DNA of 64,000 bases from Oceanospirillum sp047518265. Lineage in GTDB: Bacteria; Pseudomonadota; Gammaproteobacteria; Pseudomonadales; Halomonadaceae. The notes under the pieces were generated by a model that saw only the letters and a list, made by a program, of their open reading frames with translations, was not told the origin of the DNA and searched no databases. Positions 44,382 through 53,345 of the stretch are shown here, in pieces; position 1 is the stretch's first letter, and every line of letters starts with the position of its first letter. The stretch covers positions 1 through 64,000 of the forward strand of contig JAKZRG010000053.1 in assembly GCA_047518265.1 (NCBI GenBank), in the 5' to 3' direction. Position numbers and translations under genes: made by a program.

Positions 44382-46364
44382 ATGAGGATTTCAATTGGGG
44401 CTCGCGTTGGCGCAGGCTTTATTACCATGCTAATCCAGTTGATAGCATGTGGCGCAGCAGGTATTTATGGTGTCAGCAAGGTCTCTGAGTCCTTGTTATT
44501 TGTATCCGGCCCAGCCTGGAATACAGCGGATGGAAGCATGAAAACCACCATTAATTTGCAAAGCGATATGCTGCTCACCGAGCGTATCCTCTCCCATGAC
44601 CTTTCATTATCTGAAGGCCAAGCCTTAATTGATCAATTCTATCAAGAGACACTGGTTTCGCTTAAGCAGATTCAGTCTGCAAATATTATTGATCAAAAAG
44701 CGTTGCTAAAAACCGAATCCCTAATAAAGCAGTATCATACTTCACAGCAAAATATTTTAACCTTATTTGAATCGCTCAAAGAACAACGAGCCAGCGTACG
44801 TGGATCAACAGAAGCCCTGTTGGACATTATCCCCGATGCGCAGATGGCGACAGAGATGTTACAAAGCGAACGCATGACAGACAGAAGGTTTGGTATCCAA
44901 ATGGAAGATGCCTACTTCCATTTGGATACCATACGCCTTGATGCCCTTTTATTAAGCTTCAGTTTGCAGGACTTTTTCAATTCCGATAACCCATTGGCAT
45001 TGATGGATAAAATCAACGCTGAACGCAAGCAATTGAATAATGTATTTGAACGTACACTGGAATTAATGACTATTGCAGAGCTGGATGAAGCCAGAAATAC
45101 CGTCGATAAAAGCTTCACTCGTATGCAACAACAAACCAGCCAGATGATTGCGGATTACCTAATATTCCGCTCCCAGCGCAAGGACATGAGCCTAACCATC
45201 GAAGCATTACTGACAAGCCTCAATACGGTAGAAAAACAAGGCACAACAACGGTTGAAACCGAAATAGCCAGTGTTGATGGTCTTGTCGATACCTCTACTT
45301 GGATGATTATCTTAGCAGCGGGATCAGGCATAGTCGTCGCCATGGCGGCTTTAGGTGTTTTGATTTTCACAGTGGTCTATCCCATTCGACATGTGGCAGA
45401 AAACCTGAAAAAAATTGGTGAAGGGGAAAGTGACCTAAATGTATCGCTGAAAGAATCCGGCGCATCAGAGCTGGTGACATTGGCTCAGGGCTTTAATGGA
45501 TTTGTTAATAAAATAAAAACCACCATGTCGGGTGTTAATGACACCATTACTGACTTGAGTAGCGCGACTAATAAACTGCGAGAAACCAGTGACGAATCAG
45601 CAGATGCCATTCAATTACTCTCTGCCGAAACAGAACAAGTCGCCACCGCAATTAATGAGATGACAGTAACGGCTGGCAATGTGGCGAATCATGCATCAGA
45701 AGCATCCAAAGCCGCCTCCTCTGCTGATCAATCCGCCACTGTAGGTAAAGATCAGGTCGACTCGACGATCCTTGCCATTAACAAACAGATCAACCAACTG
45801 GACAATGCCGCCAATGTCATCGAGCAATTAGCTCGCGATAGCGATAGTATCGCCACGGTACTGGAAGTCATCAACGACATTGCCGAGCAAACTAACCTTC
45901 TGGCACTGAATGCAGCCATTGAAGCGGCACGTGCAGGCGAAGCAGGCCGAGGTTTTGCCGTTGTGGCTGATGAAGTACGTCAACTGGCCAGCCGAACCCA
46001 AACCGCAACCACTAAGATTCAAGATGTGATCGCTAAATTGCACTCTGCCGCTGCGGATGCGGTCGCAACCATGCAAGGAACACAAGGTGTCGCGAAGGAG
46101 AGCGCTTCTCAAGCTGCATTATCTGGCGAGTCCTTGCAAGAGATCACCAATGAATCCAATACCATCAGTGATATGAACCTGCAGATTGCCAGTGCAGCCG
46201 AACAACAGGCACTGGTTGCAGAGTCCATTAACCGTAATGTTGAAGCGATATCAGATCGTGCCCGTGTAACCAAGGAGGCCTCCCATGACTTCCGGGATTC
46301 CACAGACCAACTGACAGAGTTGGCGGGGCGCCTACAAGCTCTTGTCGGCACCTTTAAATACTAA
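44382..46364 (+). CDS. Methyl-accepting chemotaxis protein with helical periplasmic sensor
   Basis: The 660-residue receptor has helix 1 at about 10-30, a long all-helical periplasmic region (about 35-305, consistent with an HBM or double four-helix bundle), helix 2 at about 307-330, HAMP, and the signalling tip NLLALNAAIEAARAGEAGRG. The ligand is unknown; HBM receptors often sense organic acids. It stands alone between a catabolic locus and a cytochrome gene and is probably not part of the che operon at 1-5.8 kb. A 17-bp perfect inverted repeat lies in the coding sequence for the sensor. Confidence 0.93.
   Translation: MRISIGARVGAGFITMLIQLIACGAAGIYGVSKVSESLLFVSGPAWNTADGSMKTTINLQSDMLLTERILSHDLSLSEGQALIDQFYQETLVSLKQIQSANIIDQKALLKTESLIKQYHTSQQNILTLFESLKEQRASVRGSTEALLDIIPDAQMATEMLQSERMTDRRFGIQMEDAYFHLDTIRLDALLLSFSLQDFFNSDNPLALMDKINAERKQLNNVFERTLELMTIAELDEARNTVDKSFTRMQQQTSQMIADYLIFRSQRKDMSLTIEALLTSLNTVEKQGTTTVETEIASVDGLVDTSTWMIILAAGSGIVVAMAALGVLIFTVVYPIRHVAENLKKIGEGESDLNVSLKESGASELVTLAQGFNGFVNKIKTTMSGVNDTITDLSSATNKLRETSDESADAIQLLSAETEQVATAINEMTVTAGNVANHASEASKAASSADQSATVGKDQVDSTILAINKQINQLDNAANVIEQLARDSDSIATVLEVINDIAEQTNLLALNAAIEAARAGEAGRGFAVVADEVRQLASRTQTATTKIQDVIAKLHSAAADAVATMQGTQGVAKESASQAALSGESLQEITNESNTISDMNLQIASAAEQQALVAESINRNVEAISDRARVTKEASHDFRDSTDQLTELAGRLQALVGTFKY
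44891..44931. repeat. 17-bp perfect inverted repeat inside the receptor gene
   Basis: The arms TGGTATCCAAATGGAAG and CTTCCATTTGGATACCA flank a 7-base loop within the MCP coding sequence (sensor residues around 171-183). A perfect stem of this length inside a coding frame is unusual. Confidence 0.85.
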
Positions 46365-46477
46365 TGATATCGAAAGAAATACTAGTGAGATCTGAAGAGT
46401 AAAATGAGTTATTAGCGCTACACTGACATTTCGATGAGTCATTTATATTGGCAATAATTGATGTAGGCTGAAAAAGC

Positions 46478-46516
46478 AAAAGCGCCTTCCAGCAAGGGTA
46501 AATGTTGGATGGCGCT
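46478..46516 (+). terminator. Hairpin after the MCP gene
   Basis: AGCGCC pairs with GGCGCT and the inner TCCA/TGGA extends the stem. There is no T-run. It lies 51 bp before the cytochrome gene, so it may instead be a leader structure. Confidence 0.4.
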
Positions 46517-46566
46517 CAGCTTATCCAACCTATTCTCAAAAAGAAAAGTTAACCTGAGGCCTAGGT

Positions 46567-49083
46567 ATGTCACCACCGATATATAAACCGTCGATCACCT
46601 GTAAACCGATGCTAATTAAATCGACGCTAAGGTCTATATACCGATTGATCTTCCTGGGCATCTTTTCCCTACTATCTTCCTTTGCCACCGCTAATCAGCA
46701 ATCAGCTCAGGAAATGCAAAACGATAGCTATATTGGCAGTAAACAATGCCAGAACTGCCACGCACAAGCCTTTCAATCCTGGCAGAAATCAGACCATCAA
46801 AAAGCCATGCAGCACGCCAATAAAGGCAAGGTATTAGGAGATTTTACCAATGCTAAGCTGCAATATTTCGACGTGACCTACCGCTTTTTCCAAGAAAATA
46901 ACCAATTTTTCATTGAAGCAGACAGTGCCGATGGCAACTTAAAGACCTATCGTGTCCTTTATACCTTTGGTGTTGATCCCCTTCAGCAGTATCTAGTGGA
47001 ATTGGATGGTGGTCGCTTACAAGCCCTGCCCGTTGCCTGGAACTCAAAACCAAAAGATCAAGGCGGTCAACACTGGTTCCATCTTTACCCGGATCAACAG
47101 ATCGATTTTAAAGACGAACTGCACTGGACGGGACAAAATCAAAACTGGAACTTTATGTGCGCGGACTGCCATTCCACCAATCTAAAGAAAGGTTACGATG
47201 ATAAAACCGATCGCTTTAACACCACATGGTCAGAGATTAACGTGGGCTGTGAAGCCTGTCATGGCCCAGGAAAACAACACCTGGATTGGGCCACCTCTTT
47301 AGCTACACCGATAAATACCGATAAAAAAAATGAAACAACAGGCAATATCAATAGCGCGCTCGAAAACAACATAAGTGCTGACAAAGGCCTAACCATCCCA
47401 TTCAGTAGTAATAAAAATACCCTCTGGATACGTCAGTTAGAAAAAACCACCGCTAAACGAATACCCGCCTGGAATGGCAATAGCCCTGAAATTGAACAAT
47501 GCGCCCGCTGCCACTCACGGCGCTTAACCTTGGGGGATGATATTCCCGGCTCACCGCTAGGTGATAGCCGCTCAGTGCAACTGCTGGAACAACGTCTGTA
47601 TCATAGCGACGGACAGATCAAAGATGAGGTCTTTGAATACGGCTCCTTTATACAAAGCCGCATGTATCATGAAGGTGTCACCTGTAGCAACTGCCACGAG
47701 CCTCACAACCTTAAGTTACGAGCACCGGGTGCGCAAGTGTGCGCTACCTGTCATCAACCGGAAAATTATGACAGCCCTAGCCATAGCTACCACTCACCCC
47801 GTGAATCTGATTTCGATAAAAGCTCGGCTAACGTACTCAACAAACCAACCGCAATCAATAAACCGGCCACAAACAACAAACAGCCGGATTGCTTGGATTG
47901 CCATATGCCCGCCAAAAACTATATGGTAGTTGATCCTCGACGAGATCATAGCTTCCGAGTCCCTAGACCCGACCTATCCGTTGAACTGGATACCCCCAAT
48001 GCCTGCCAAAGCTGCCATCAGGATCAAACGGATGCCTGGGCCGCCAATGCTGTTAAAGGCTGGTTAGGCCGAAATGCTCAAGGCCTACAAAACTATGCTA
48101 AAGCCCTGCATGCAGGACGTATCGGCGCTCAAGATGCAGAACAACAACTGATGCAAGTGATACAAGACAAAACTCAACCGGCCATCGCCCGAGCCAGCGC
48201 ATTAAAACTATTACCACCCTATCTAACCCAAGCCTCTTTTAGTCTATTGGTAAGCAGCCTTAAAGACAGCAATGCACAGATACGTAAAGCCGCAGTAGCA
48301 GCTACAGAAAGCCTATCGGTTAGTGATCGTTTACATTTATTACCATCACTGTTAAACGATCCATTGAAAAACATTCGAGTGGAAGTCGCACGTTTATTAG
48401 CCTCTGCATCCCTATCAACTAATACACCACAGGAACAGCTCTCCAAAGCGGATCGACAATATCACGCCAAAGCGTTAGAAGAGTTTAAACAGACCCAGCT
48501 ATTTAATGCAGAAAGACCAGAATCCCACTTAAACCTAGGCAACCTCGCCCGCCAACTGAATAAACCAAAAAATGCGGAAAAAACCTACCGAGAAGCGATC
48601 AGACGACAAACAAACTACCTCCCCGCCTGGATCAACCTAGCAGATCTTTATCGCCAGCAAGGTGACGAGACTCAGTCTCTCAGCGTACTGCAACAAGGGC
48701 TCGCTGCCATCCCCAATAGCCCAGACCTACTCATGGCCCAAGGGTTCGCTCATATACGGCAGAAACAACAAGCTCAAGCACTAAAAAACTTCGCTGCAGC
48801 CGTCATAGCAGCACCAAATAACAGCCGTTATCGCTATATCTACGGCATATCCCTAAGATCATCAGGCCAACCAGAGTTAGGGCTTAAACAACTGGAAAAA
48901 TCCCGTGAGTTATCACCTACTAACCTTGATGCACTTAGGGCACTGCTGGATGCTAGCTTACGAGATCAAAGATATAAAAAAGCACTGATGTATGCGCAGG
49001 AATTACGGGGGCTGATGCCGAATGATCAAAGGTTGCAGAAGCTTGTTGAGCAGTTGAGGGTCTACAGTCAACCGAGCAAATAA
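46567..49083 (+). CDS. Octaheme c-type cytochrome with C-terminal TPR domain
   Basis: The 838-residue protein has a signal peptide (residues about 20-43) and eight CxxCH haem-binding motifs in order: CQNCH, CADCH, CEACH, CARCH, CSNCH, CATCH, CLDCH, CQSCH. A HEAT-like helical region (about 490-620) and tetratricopeptide repeats (about 630-830; ESHLNLGNLARQL, PAWINLADLYRQQGD) follow. The haem part resembles the cytochrome c554-like families of multihaem redox proteins. The substrate or partner is not evident; a periplasmic electron-transfer or oxyanion-reducing role with TPR-mediated docking is inference. ATG 46567 has GAGG upstream; ATG 46609 also keeps a signal peptide. Confidence 0.88.
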   Translation: MSPPIYKPSITCKPMLIKSTLRSIYRLIFLGIFSLLSSFATANQQSAQEMQNDSYIGSKQCQNCHAQAFQSWQKSDHQKAMQHANKGKVLGDFTNAKLQYFDVTYRFFQENNQFFIEADSADGNLKTYRVLYTFGVDPLQQYLVELDGGRLQALPVAWNSKPKDQGGQHWFHLYPDQQIDFKDELHWTGQNQNWNFMCADCHSTNLKKGYDDKTDRFNTTWSEINVGCEACHGPGKQHLDWATSLATPINTDKKNETTGNINSALENNISADKGLTIPFSSNKNTLWIRQLEKTTAKRIPAWNGNSPEIEQCARCHSRRLTLGDDIPGSPLGDSRSVQLLEQRLYHSDGQIKDEVFEYGSFIQSRMYHEGVTCSNCHEPHNLKLRAPGAQVCATCHQPENYDSPSHSYHSPRESDFDKSSANVLNKPTAINKPATNNKQPDCLDCHMPAKNYMVVDPRRDHSFRVPRPDLSVELDTPNACQSCHQDQTDAWAANAVKGWLGRNAQGLQNYAKALHAGRIGAQDAEQQLMQVIQDKTQPAIARASALKLLPPYLTQASFSLLVSSLKDSNAQIRKAAVAATESLSVSDRLHLLPSLLNDPLKNIRVEVARLLASASLSTNTPQEQLSKADRQYHAKALEEFKQTQLFNAERPESHLNLGNLARQLNKPKNAEKTYREAIRRQTNYLPAWINLADLYRQQGDETQSLSVLQQGLAAIPNSPDLLMAQGFAHIRQKQQAQALKNFAAAVIAAPNNSRYRYIYGISLRSSGQPELGLKQLEKSRELSPTNLDALRALLDASLRDQRYKKALMYAQELRGLMPNDQRLQKLVEQLRVYSQPSK

Positions 49084-49284
49084 CGAGGGGTTATAATCCA
49101 TGGAAGAATCTGAGCTATTATTGGACACCCTTTGAGCATTATGAATGCTTGGCGATTCTCTAGCATCTGATGGTTTAAGGTATTTGACGATAAAGGCTCA
49201 GATAAGGCTCAGATCTTCGTCTAGAGACCAAATAAACACTTAGCAGGTTTAAAAACACATTGGTATCGATCAGGCAGATGCCAC

Positions 49285-49635
49285 TCATGACGCATGCCCC
49301 TGCATTTTTTCCAGCCAAGCCAGAGCTTTTTGCTTTTTCTGTTCCTCTGTTTGAGGAGACTTAACAGAGCGATCTAGAACACCATTGGTGGCCAACTCTC
49401 CCAATGTGCCTTGGGATACTAGGCCGGGATAATCTTTTAAATCGGCTAAACGTACCAAGCGACTATCGCCCTGATCGGGATCACGATAACAAAACACAAC
49501 ATCGCTCAGGGCGGAATCCGGTAAAGCATCCATTAATGCTGGATTATGGGTCGAAAGTAATAATCTTACCCGACGAGACTCTGCAAGCTCTATCACATTA
49601 TAGATGATAGGCTTTTCTACAGCCTGAACGTCTTG
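49285..49635 (-). pseudogene. C-terminal fragment of an AAA ATPase
   Basis: The open frame after a stop at 49636-49638 encodes about 116 residues with LLLSTHNPALMDALPD (the switch-His region of AAA/OLD-type ABC ATPases) and VVFCYRDPDQGDSRLVRL. The Walker A and B parts are missing. It begins directly at the attC-like hairpin, suggesting that cassette or mobile DNA cut into a resident ATPase gene. Confidence 0.7.
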
Positions 49636-49713
49636 CTAAGTGGAAAATAACAATTAGCTATAATCGCGAAGCGATGGCCAACTGTTATTTTTCCATTTAA
49701 GAAAATTGTTATG
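49636..49713 (-). repeat. attC-like imperfect hairpin downstream of the AraC-family cassette
   Basis: On the minus strand this begins CATAAC, 3 bp after the AraC gene stop. It then forms a long imperfect hairpin: CTTAAATGG with CCACTTAG, AATAACA with TGTTATT, ATCGC with GCGAT. The bulged symmetry suits an integron attC, but the terminal GTTATT is atypical and a terminator function is possible. Confidence 0.45.
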
Positions 49714-49716
49714 TTT

Positions 49717-50751
49717 TTATAAAGCCTTAACTGGTAGATACATCGCAACGTCATGCAGTTTCTGTGGATGCTGCTCAGGGTCGTTTAAGTGATTACAGTA
49801 GTAACCACCATCGCCTGGCTGATAACCACTCTCTGGTAACCATTGATTAAAAACTTCATCCCAAGCTTGGCCGCATTCATCTATTGTTGCGTCAGTCAAA
49901 TTTATTACAGCATATTGCCCCCCAGCAATAACTCTCGTACCAACCTCACCATCAACAACGGTGTCTTTTTTGACGCTAATACAGACATCTACACATTGAT
50001 TATCTGGCGCGGTAATATCAGGATGACCGCTACTATAAACGGTCATCGCTTTAGTTTCTGGTGGAATAAATAAGTTTCGTGGTACGGCCCAGTTCATTAA
50101 TTTTGAAAATAACCCCTGAAATAACTCTTTATCGTGTGGATTATACTGCCCATGATGCCTTACATAAGCTATATGTATATCAGGCATTGTCTGTACTTCT
50201 ACTTTTAGTGATTTATCATCTTCCATCTTGATTCTCCATTGAGGTTTTTTAGTTCGAGAATCAATATACAAAGTAACTTTATTAAAATCTTTACTTGTAT
50301 TGTTATTCATTTGACCAATGTTGCTGTCCAGTGTACAAATCTTGCTTTGTAGTGAATTCGCATCCCTCCAGAGGCTTGGAGTCATATCATAACGTTTTTT
50401 AAATGCTCTTGAATAAGCCGATGGACTAGAAAAGCCTACATCATAAGCAATTGAGGTAATTGGACTTTCTGGTCGATGAATAAGGAAAAATGCCGAGCTT
50501 TCAATCCGTGTGCGATTTACAAAATCATTCAAGTTTTCTCCACACATTGATTTGAATACTCTATGAAAATAAAACTTTGAAAATAAACTGATGCTTGCCA
50601 ACTTCTCAAGGGATAAATCCTTATCAAGGTTACTTTTTATATGATCAATAACTCGATTAATTCGGGAGGTGTATTCATTTTTTGAGTTTTTTATTAGTTT
50701 AGCTTCCACTATAAATAATCCTGATGCGAAACCGCGTTCGATTGAAAACAT
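49717..50751 (-). CDS. AraC-family regulator with GyrI-like effector domain
   Basis: The 344-residue protein has an N-terminal AraC double HTH (about 35-135; LASISLFSKFYFHRVFKSM, SIAYDVGFSSPSAYSRAFKKR). A GyrI-like/AraC_E_bind domain follows (about 190-344; VRHHGQYNP, GGQYAVINL, DGGYYCNHL). This is the Rob/SbmC type that binds hydrophobic drugs or ligands. ATG 50751 is the ATG of a GTTATG core at the end of the attC to its left, as is common for integron cassette genes. The first ~25 residues may not be translated, and a GTG near residue 16 is an alternative. Confidence 0.85.
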   Translation of the reverse strand: MFSIERGFASGLFIVEAKLIKNSKNEYTSRINRVIDHIKSNLDKDLSLEKLASISLFSKFYFHRVFKSMCGENLNDFVNRTRIESSAFFLIHRPESPITSIAYDVGFSSPSAYSRAFKKRYDMTPSLWRDANSLQSKICTLDSNIGQMNNNTSKDFNKVTLYIDSRTKKPQWRIKMEDDKSLKVEVQTMPDIHIAYVRHHGQYNPHDKELFQGLFSKLMNWAVPRNLFIPPETKAMTVYSSGHPDITAPDNQCVDVCISVKKDTVVDGEVGTRVIAGGQYAVINLTDATIDECGQAWDEVFNQWLPESGYQPGDGGYYCNHLNDPEQHPQKLHDVAMYLPVKAL

Positions 50752-50846
50752 AACGCCCGGCGAATAAGTGAACCATAGCGGGCGGGCGATTTGCTCCGCA
50801 AATGGTGTGACGGCTTTGGTGAATCTTAATTTAACCGCTTGTTATG
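50749..50846 (-). repeat. Integron attC-like recombination site
   Basis: The ~98-bp element is bounded by CATAAC and GTTATG. On the minus strand TAACAAGCGG opens it and GCCGGGCGTTATG closes it. The inner arms TTAAGATTCACC and GGTTCACTTATT pair with bulges, and ATTTGC/GCAAAT forms a second stem. It lies exactly between two small genes, overlaps the stop of one and supplies the start of the next. This is the layout of marine chromosomal integron cassettes. Confidence 0.8.
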
Positions 50847-51300
50847 TTCTTGCTTCAAATTTAATGTACAACCTCAGCATATCTTTGTGCTGAATACCCG
50901 CTTCATAAATTGGCTCAGGATAGTTTTCTAAGAAATGATCCTTAATTACAGAATCAACGCGAAAGCCAATTCGTTGATAATATGTAAGCTGATAACCAAA
51001 TGCCCCTGTACCTAGCTCTACCCGACTGATATTTTTGTTCGTAACTTCGGATAGTACAAATTTAAGTAAAGCTGAACCTATACCTTGTTGTTGGTATTTC
51101 GGTGAGACAGACACATTGAATATTTCTGCCGTACCTGCGCCTATTTCTTTTACAACACACGCGCCAATTATCTCACTTTTCAATTTAGCGACAAAGCACC
51201 AAGAACTTGAAAGATATGAATTTACACTCCGCTCTGAAGGATCGGCTTCAAGCAGTAACAATATTGGGACTTCGCTAGCTTTAACTTCTGCATACTCCAT
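50842..51300 (-). CDS. GNAT-family N-acetyltransferase (cassette gene)
   Basis: The 152-residue GNAT protein has IIGACVVKEIGAGTAEIFNVSVSPKYQQQGIGSALL, whose QQQGIGSAL is the acetyl-CoA loop, and a C-terminal YYQRIGFRV. ATG 51300 has GAGGA upstream; the frame can extend to ATG 51318, which lies in a GTTATG cassette core. The stop overlaps the attC. The substrate is unknown. Confidence 0.88.
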   Translation of the reverse strand: MEYAEVKASEVPILLLLEADPSERSVNSYLSSSWCFVAKLKSEIIGACVVKEIGAGTAEIFNVSVSPKYQQQGIGSALLKFVLSEVTNKNISRVELGTGAFGYQLTYYQRIGFRVDSVIKDHFLENYPEPIYEAGIQHKDMLRLYIKFEART

Positions 51301-51461
51301 ATTTTCCTCAAAGCACATAACGAACTTGTAGAAAAACTGATTTTAGAACCATCAGTCTTTCAACACCCCTCATTTTTTAATGTTCGGTTTTATTTTCCGT
51401 AAATGAATGGTAATTCAGATCACGGCCTTATTTTCTTGCCACTAACTAGGCTAAACCCTCT

Positions 51462-51923
51462 TTTAGCGGACTATCCCACCATATCGGGCTAGTTTTTCTA
51501 CATTATGCACCAAACAGTAAACACTGATCTTTGAACTGATGTTCCTGAAGGTAGTGGCGAATCAAGTGTTTCAGCTTACCTCTTTTTTGTTCCAACTCTT
51601 TAAATGTTCCCGACCATTCTTTCGCAGTATCAGAGCGTATCTTACAGCCATCAATTGCAAACAACTCATGACCAAGAAGTCCCTGTTCATCACAAACTAA
51701 TAGCACCTACTCAAACAGTGAATGTATTCCTTGACTCTGACTGCTAACAAAGTGAGCGATCGTCATTATCATTTTTATAGGGTTGATAAAAATCTGACAG
51801 ATCCAGCTTCTCTGAAATCAGGTAGTGCAGTGTAAACTCAAAGGTTCCAGGCTGGATTTGCTCCAGATAATTGATAACAACCATCGACATCTGGTTGTAG
51901 TCATAATGCTTGAATCTGGGCAT
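51462..51923 (-). pseudogene. Decayed IS1182-type transposase
   Basis: Three pieces in order match an IS1182-like transposase. The N-terminus (ATG 51923; MPRFKHYDYNQMSM, PGTFEFTLHYLI) ends at a stop at 51744. A central piece holds VLLVCDEQGLLGHELFAIDGC and KEWSGTFKELEQKRGKL after an in-frame TAG. A frame-shifted C-terminus reads VYCLVHNVEKLARYGG and stops at 51462. Most of the catalytic region is deleted. It lies immediately upstream of the first cassette gene and has probably truncated an older cassette array. Confidence 0.82.
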
Positions 51924-51975
51924 AGCCTGATCTTCTTCAGAAAAGCTCTATCAGATTATAGATAATGGATCCAGT

Positions 51976-52006
51976 ACTGCCGCTAGCCAAAAGCGCCAGC
52001 GGCAGT
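51976..52006. terminator. Hairpin after the hydrolase gene
   Basis: ACTGCCGCT and AGCGGCAGT form a 9-bp stem around 13 bases, 10 bp after the stop of the minus-strand hydrolase. There is no T-run. Confidence 0.5.
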
Positions 52007-52015
52007 TCAGTTAAG

Positions 52016-52801
52016 CTATCGAGTCAGGTGGTTCAGAAAAAATGCCAATATACTGCGTATAGTTTGCTGCGTACTCGCAGATTTATCCACTATATCAAAC
52101 GCATGATGTGCATCGGGCAGGTTAAGTGAGGTAACTGGCTCATTACGCTGCAGGCCTTGCAAAATAAACAAATCAATAGAATTGTTTAGACCCGGCATGT
52201 CATCCCTACCGGCCCGCACAACCAACACAGGGGGAAGCTTTGGAAACGTTCCATTATTGAGAGGGTTTACAAATTTAAATGTCTTTGATGCTTCCGCAAC
52301 GGCCTGCGACTCATATTGATCAAGCATAAAGCCGTATAAGAAAGCAGCACATTTAATTCTTGGTTCCGCTGCAAGTACAGCGAGCGCATTGGGTACACTC
52401 CCAGAGCAAGACCAAAGAGAAATATTTTCTCCGTCAATACCTAGGGCAGAAGCATTGTCACCTAAGAATTGAAGCAGGGTGAGAATGTCCTTTTCTGGGT
52501 TAATATTTGAGTAAGTAATTGCCGCAATACCAGAGGAGGCAAAGAGTTGTGCCCAAGATATATATTGCTGTACTTCTTTGAGCTTCATCCCCGTCATTTG
52601 TTTAAATCCAGGATCAGGGTATCCGGTAACAAAAATTACAACAGGTACAGTTTTTTTCATTGCCTTTGGGTAGTAAATATCCATCACTAATGAAGGATCT
52701 GAGCTGTAAGCCATATCCGATTCACAATGACCATCAAAGTCTATGATGTAATTTATACTTGAAGTAAATAGTGGGTTTTTCTGTTGAATTGAATGGCTCA
52801 T
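52016..52801 (-). CDS. Alpha/beta hydrolase, dienelactone hydrolase-like
   Basis: The 261-residue protein has an alpha/beta-hydrolase layout: VPVVIFVTGYPDPG (oxyanion region), a nucleophile elbow in LWSCSGSVPNA, an acid in RAGRDDMPG and His in DAHHAFD. The elbow reads S-C-S-G-S rather than GxSxG, so catalytic competence is plausible but atypical. ATG 52801 has GAGAG upstream; TTG 52828 is not preferred. It is flanked by IS remnants and repeats. Confidence 0.8.
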   Translation of the reverse strand: MSHSIQQKNPLFTSSINYIIDFDGHCESDMAYSSDPSLVMDIYYPKAMKKTVPVVIFVTGYPDPGFKQMTGMKLKEVQQYISWAQLFASSGIAAITYSNINPEKDILTLLQFLGDNASALGIDGENISLWSCSGSVPNALAVLAAEPRIKCAAFLYGFMLDQYESQAVAEASKTFKFVNPLNNGTFPKLPPVLVVRAGRDDMPGLNNSIDLFILQGLQRNEPVTSLNLPDAHHAFDIVDKSASTQQTIRSILAFFLNHLTR

Positions 52802-52828
52802 TAATTTTCTCTCTTTTGATGAATTCAA

Positions 52829-53218
52829 GAGAAAATTTAAATGCCCTGAATGGGCGGGGTTACGCAGGAATTGAGCAGTGGGATTTAAATAACACGGCCA
52901 TAGTAATGAAGGTGAATAATAAGGTCAAGTAACGTTTACTGCGATAAAGTACCAGATGATCATGATTCGACACAGTGGAGTAACAATGGAAAATATCTTA
53001 TCCAGAGAGATTAATAGCTCCAGTATCCACTGGCGGCGATGCTCAATAAGATTACAGTACAACCATATTTATCCCATTGATATTAATAACCTTTCACCAC
53101 AAACCAGCCAACCTACCATTCCAAACAGCTAAATGTTCGCGGATGCGCCTCTGGCTTATCCACGCTACCCACTCAATGCCCCACCAACCTCCAAAACATT
53201 TATCCAATCCCGTTAAAC
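52829..53218. other. Intergenic region with repeat
   Basis: I see no convincing gene here. A 48-codon frame from 52986 has no family match or clear Shine-Dalgarno. A 33-bp REP-like sequence lies at 53136-53168. Confidence 0.5.
53136..53168. repeat. REP-like repeat, copy 1
   Basis: The 33 bp (core GGATGCGCC, GGCTTATCC) are the reverse complement of 62259-62291 with one mismatch. They contain an internal imperfect palindrome (GGAT, GCATCC) like widespread gammaproteobacterial REP sequences. Confidence 0.65.
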
Positions 53219-53251
53219 GAAAAAAGGCACAGTGCATTAAACACCGTGCCT
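53219..53251 (-). terminator. Terminator downstream of the sulfatase gene
   Basis: On the minus strand GGCACGGTG pairs with CACTGTGCC (one mismatch), followed by six T's. It lies 95 bp after the sulfatase stop. Confidence 0.75.
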
Positions 53252-53345
53252 AAAGAGAAGTCGGGTAACTTGGTTCATCACTGCCTATTGATCCGCTACC
53301 CCAGAATCAATTCGTTTTGTTGTCCAAAACCGATGCAATCGGGCC

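Noticed and set aside
49285..51321. Class 1 or complete chromosomal integron
   Set aside because: There is no integrase gene, attI or cassette promoter in the window; only attC-like sites and two cassette-type genes.
52986..53132. 48-codon frame in the intergenic region upstream of the hydrolase gene
   Set aside because: No clear Shine-Dalgarno, no recognisable motif, and it lies among degraded mobile DNA.
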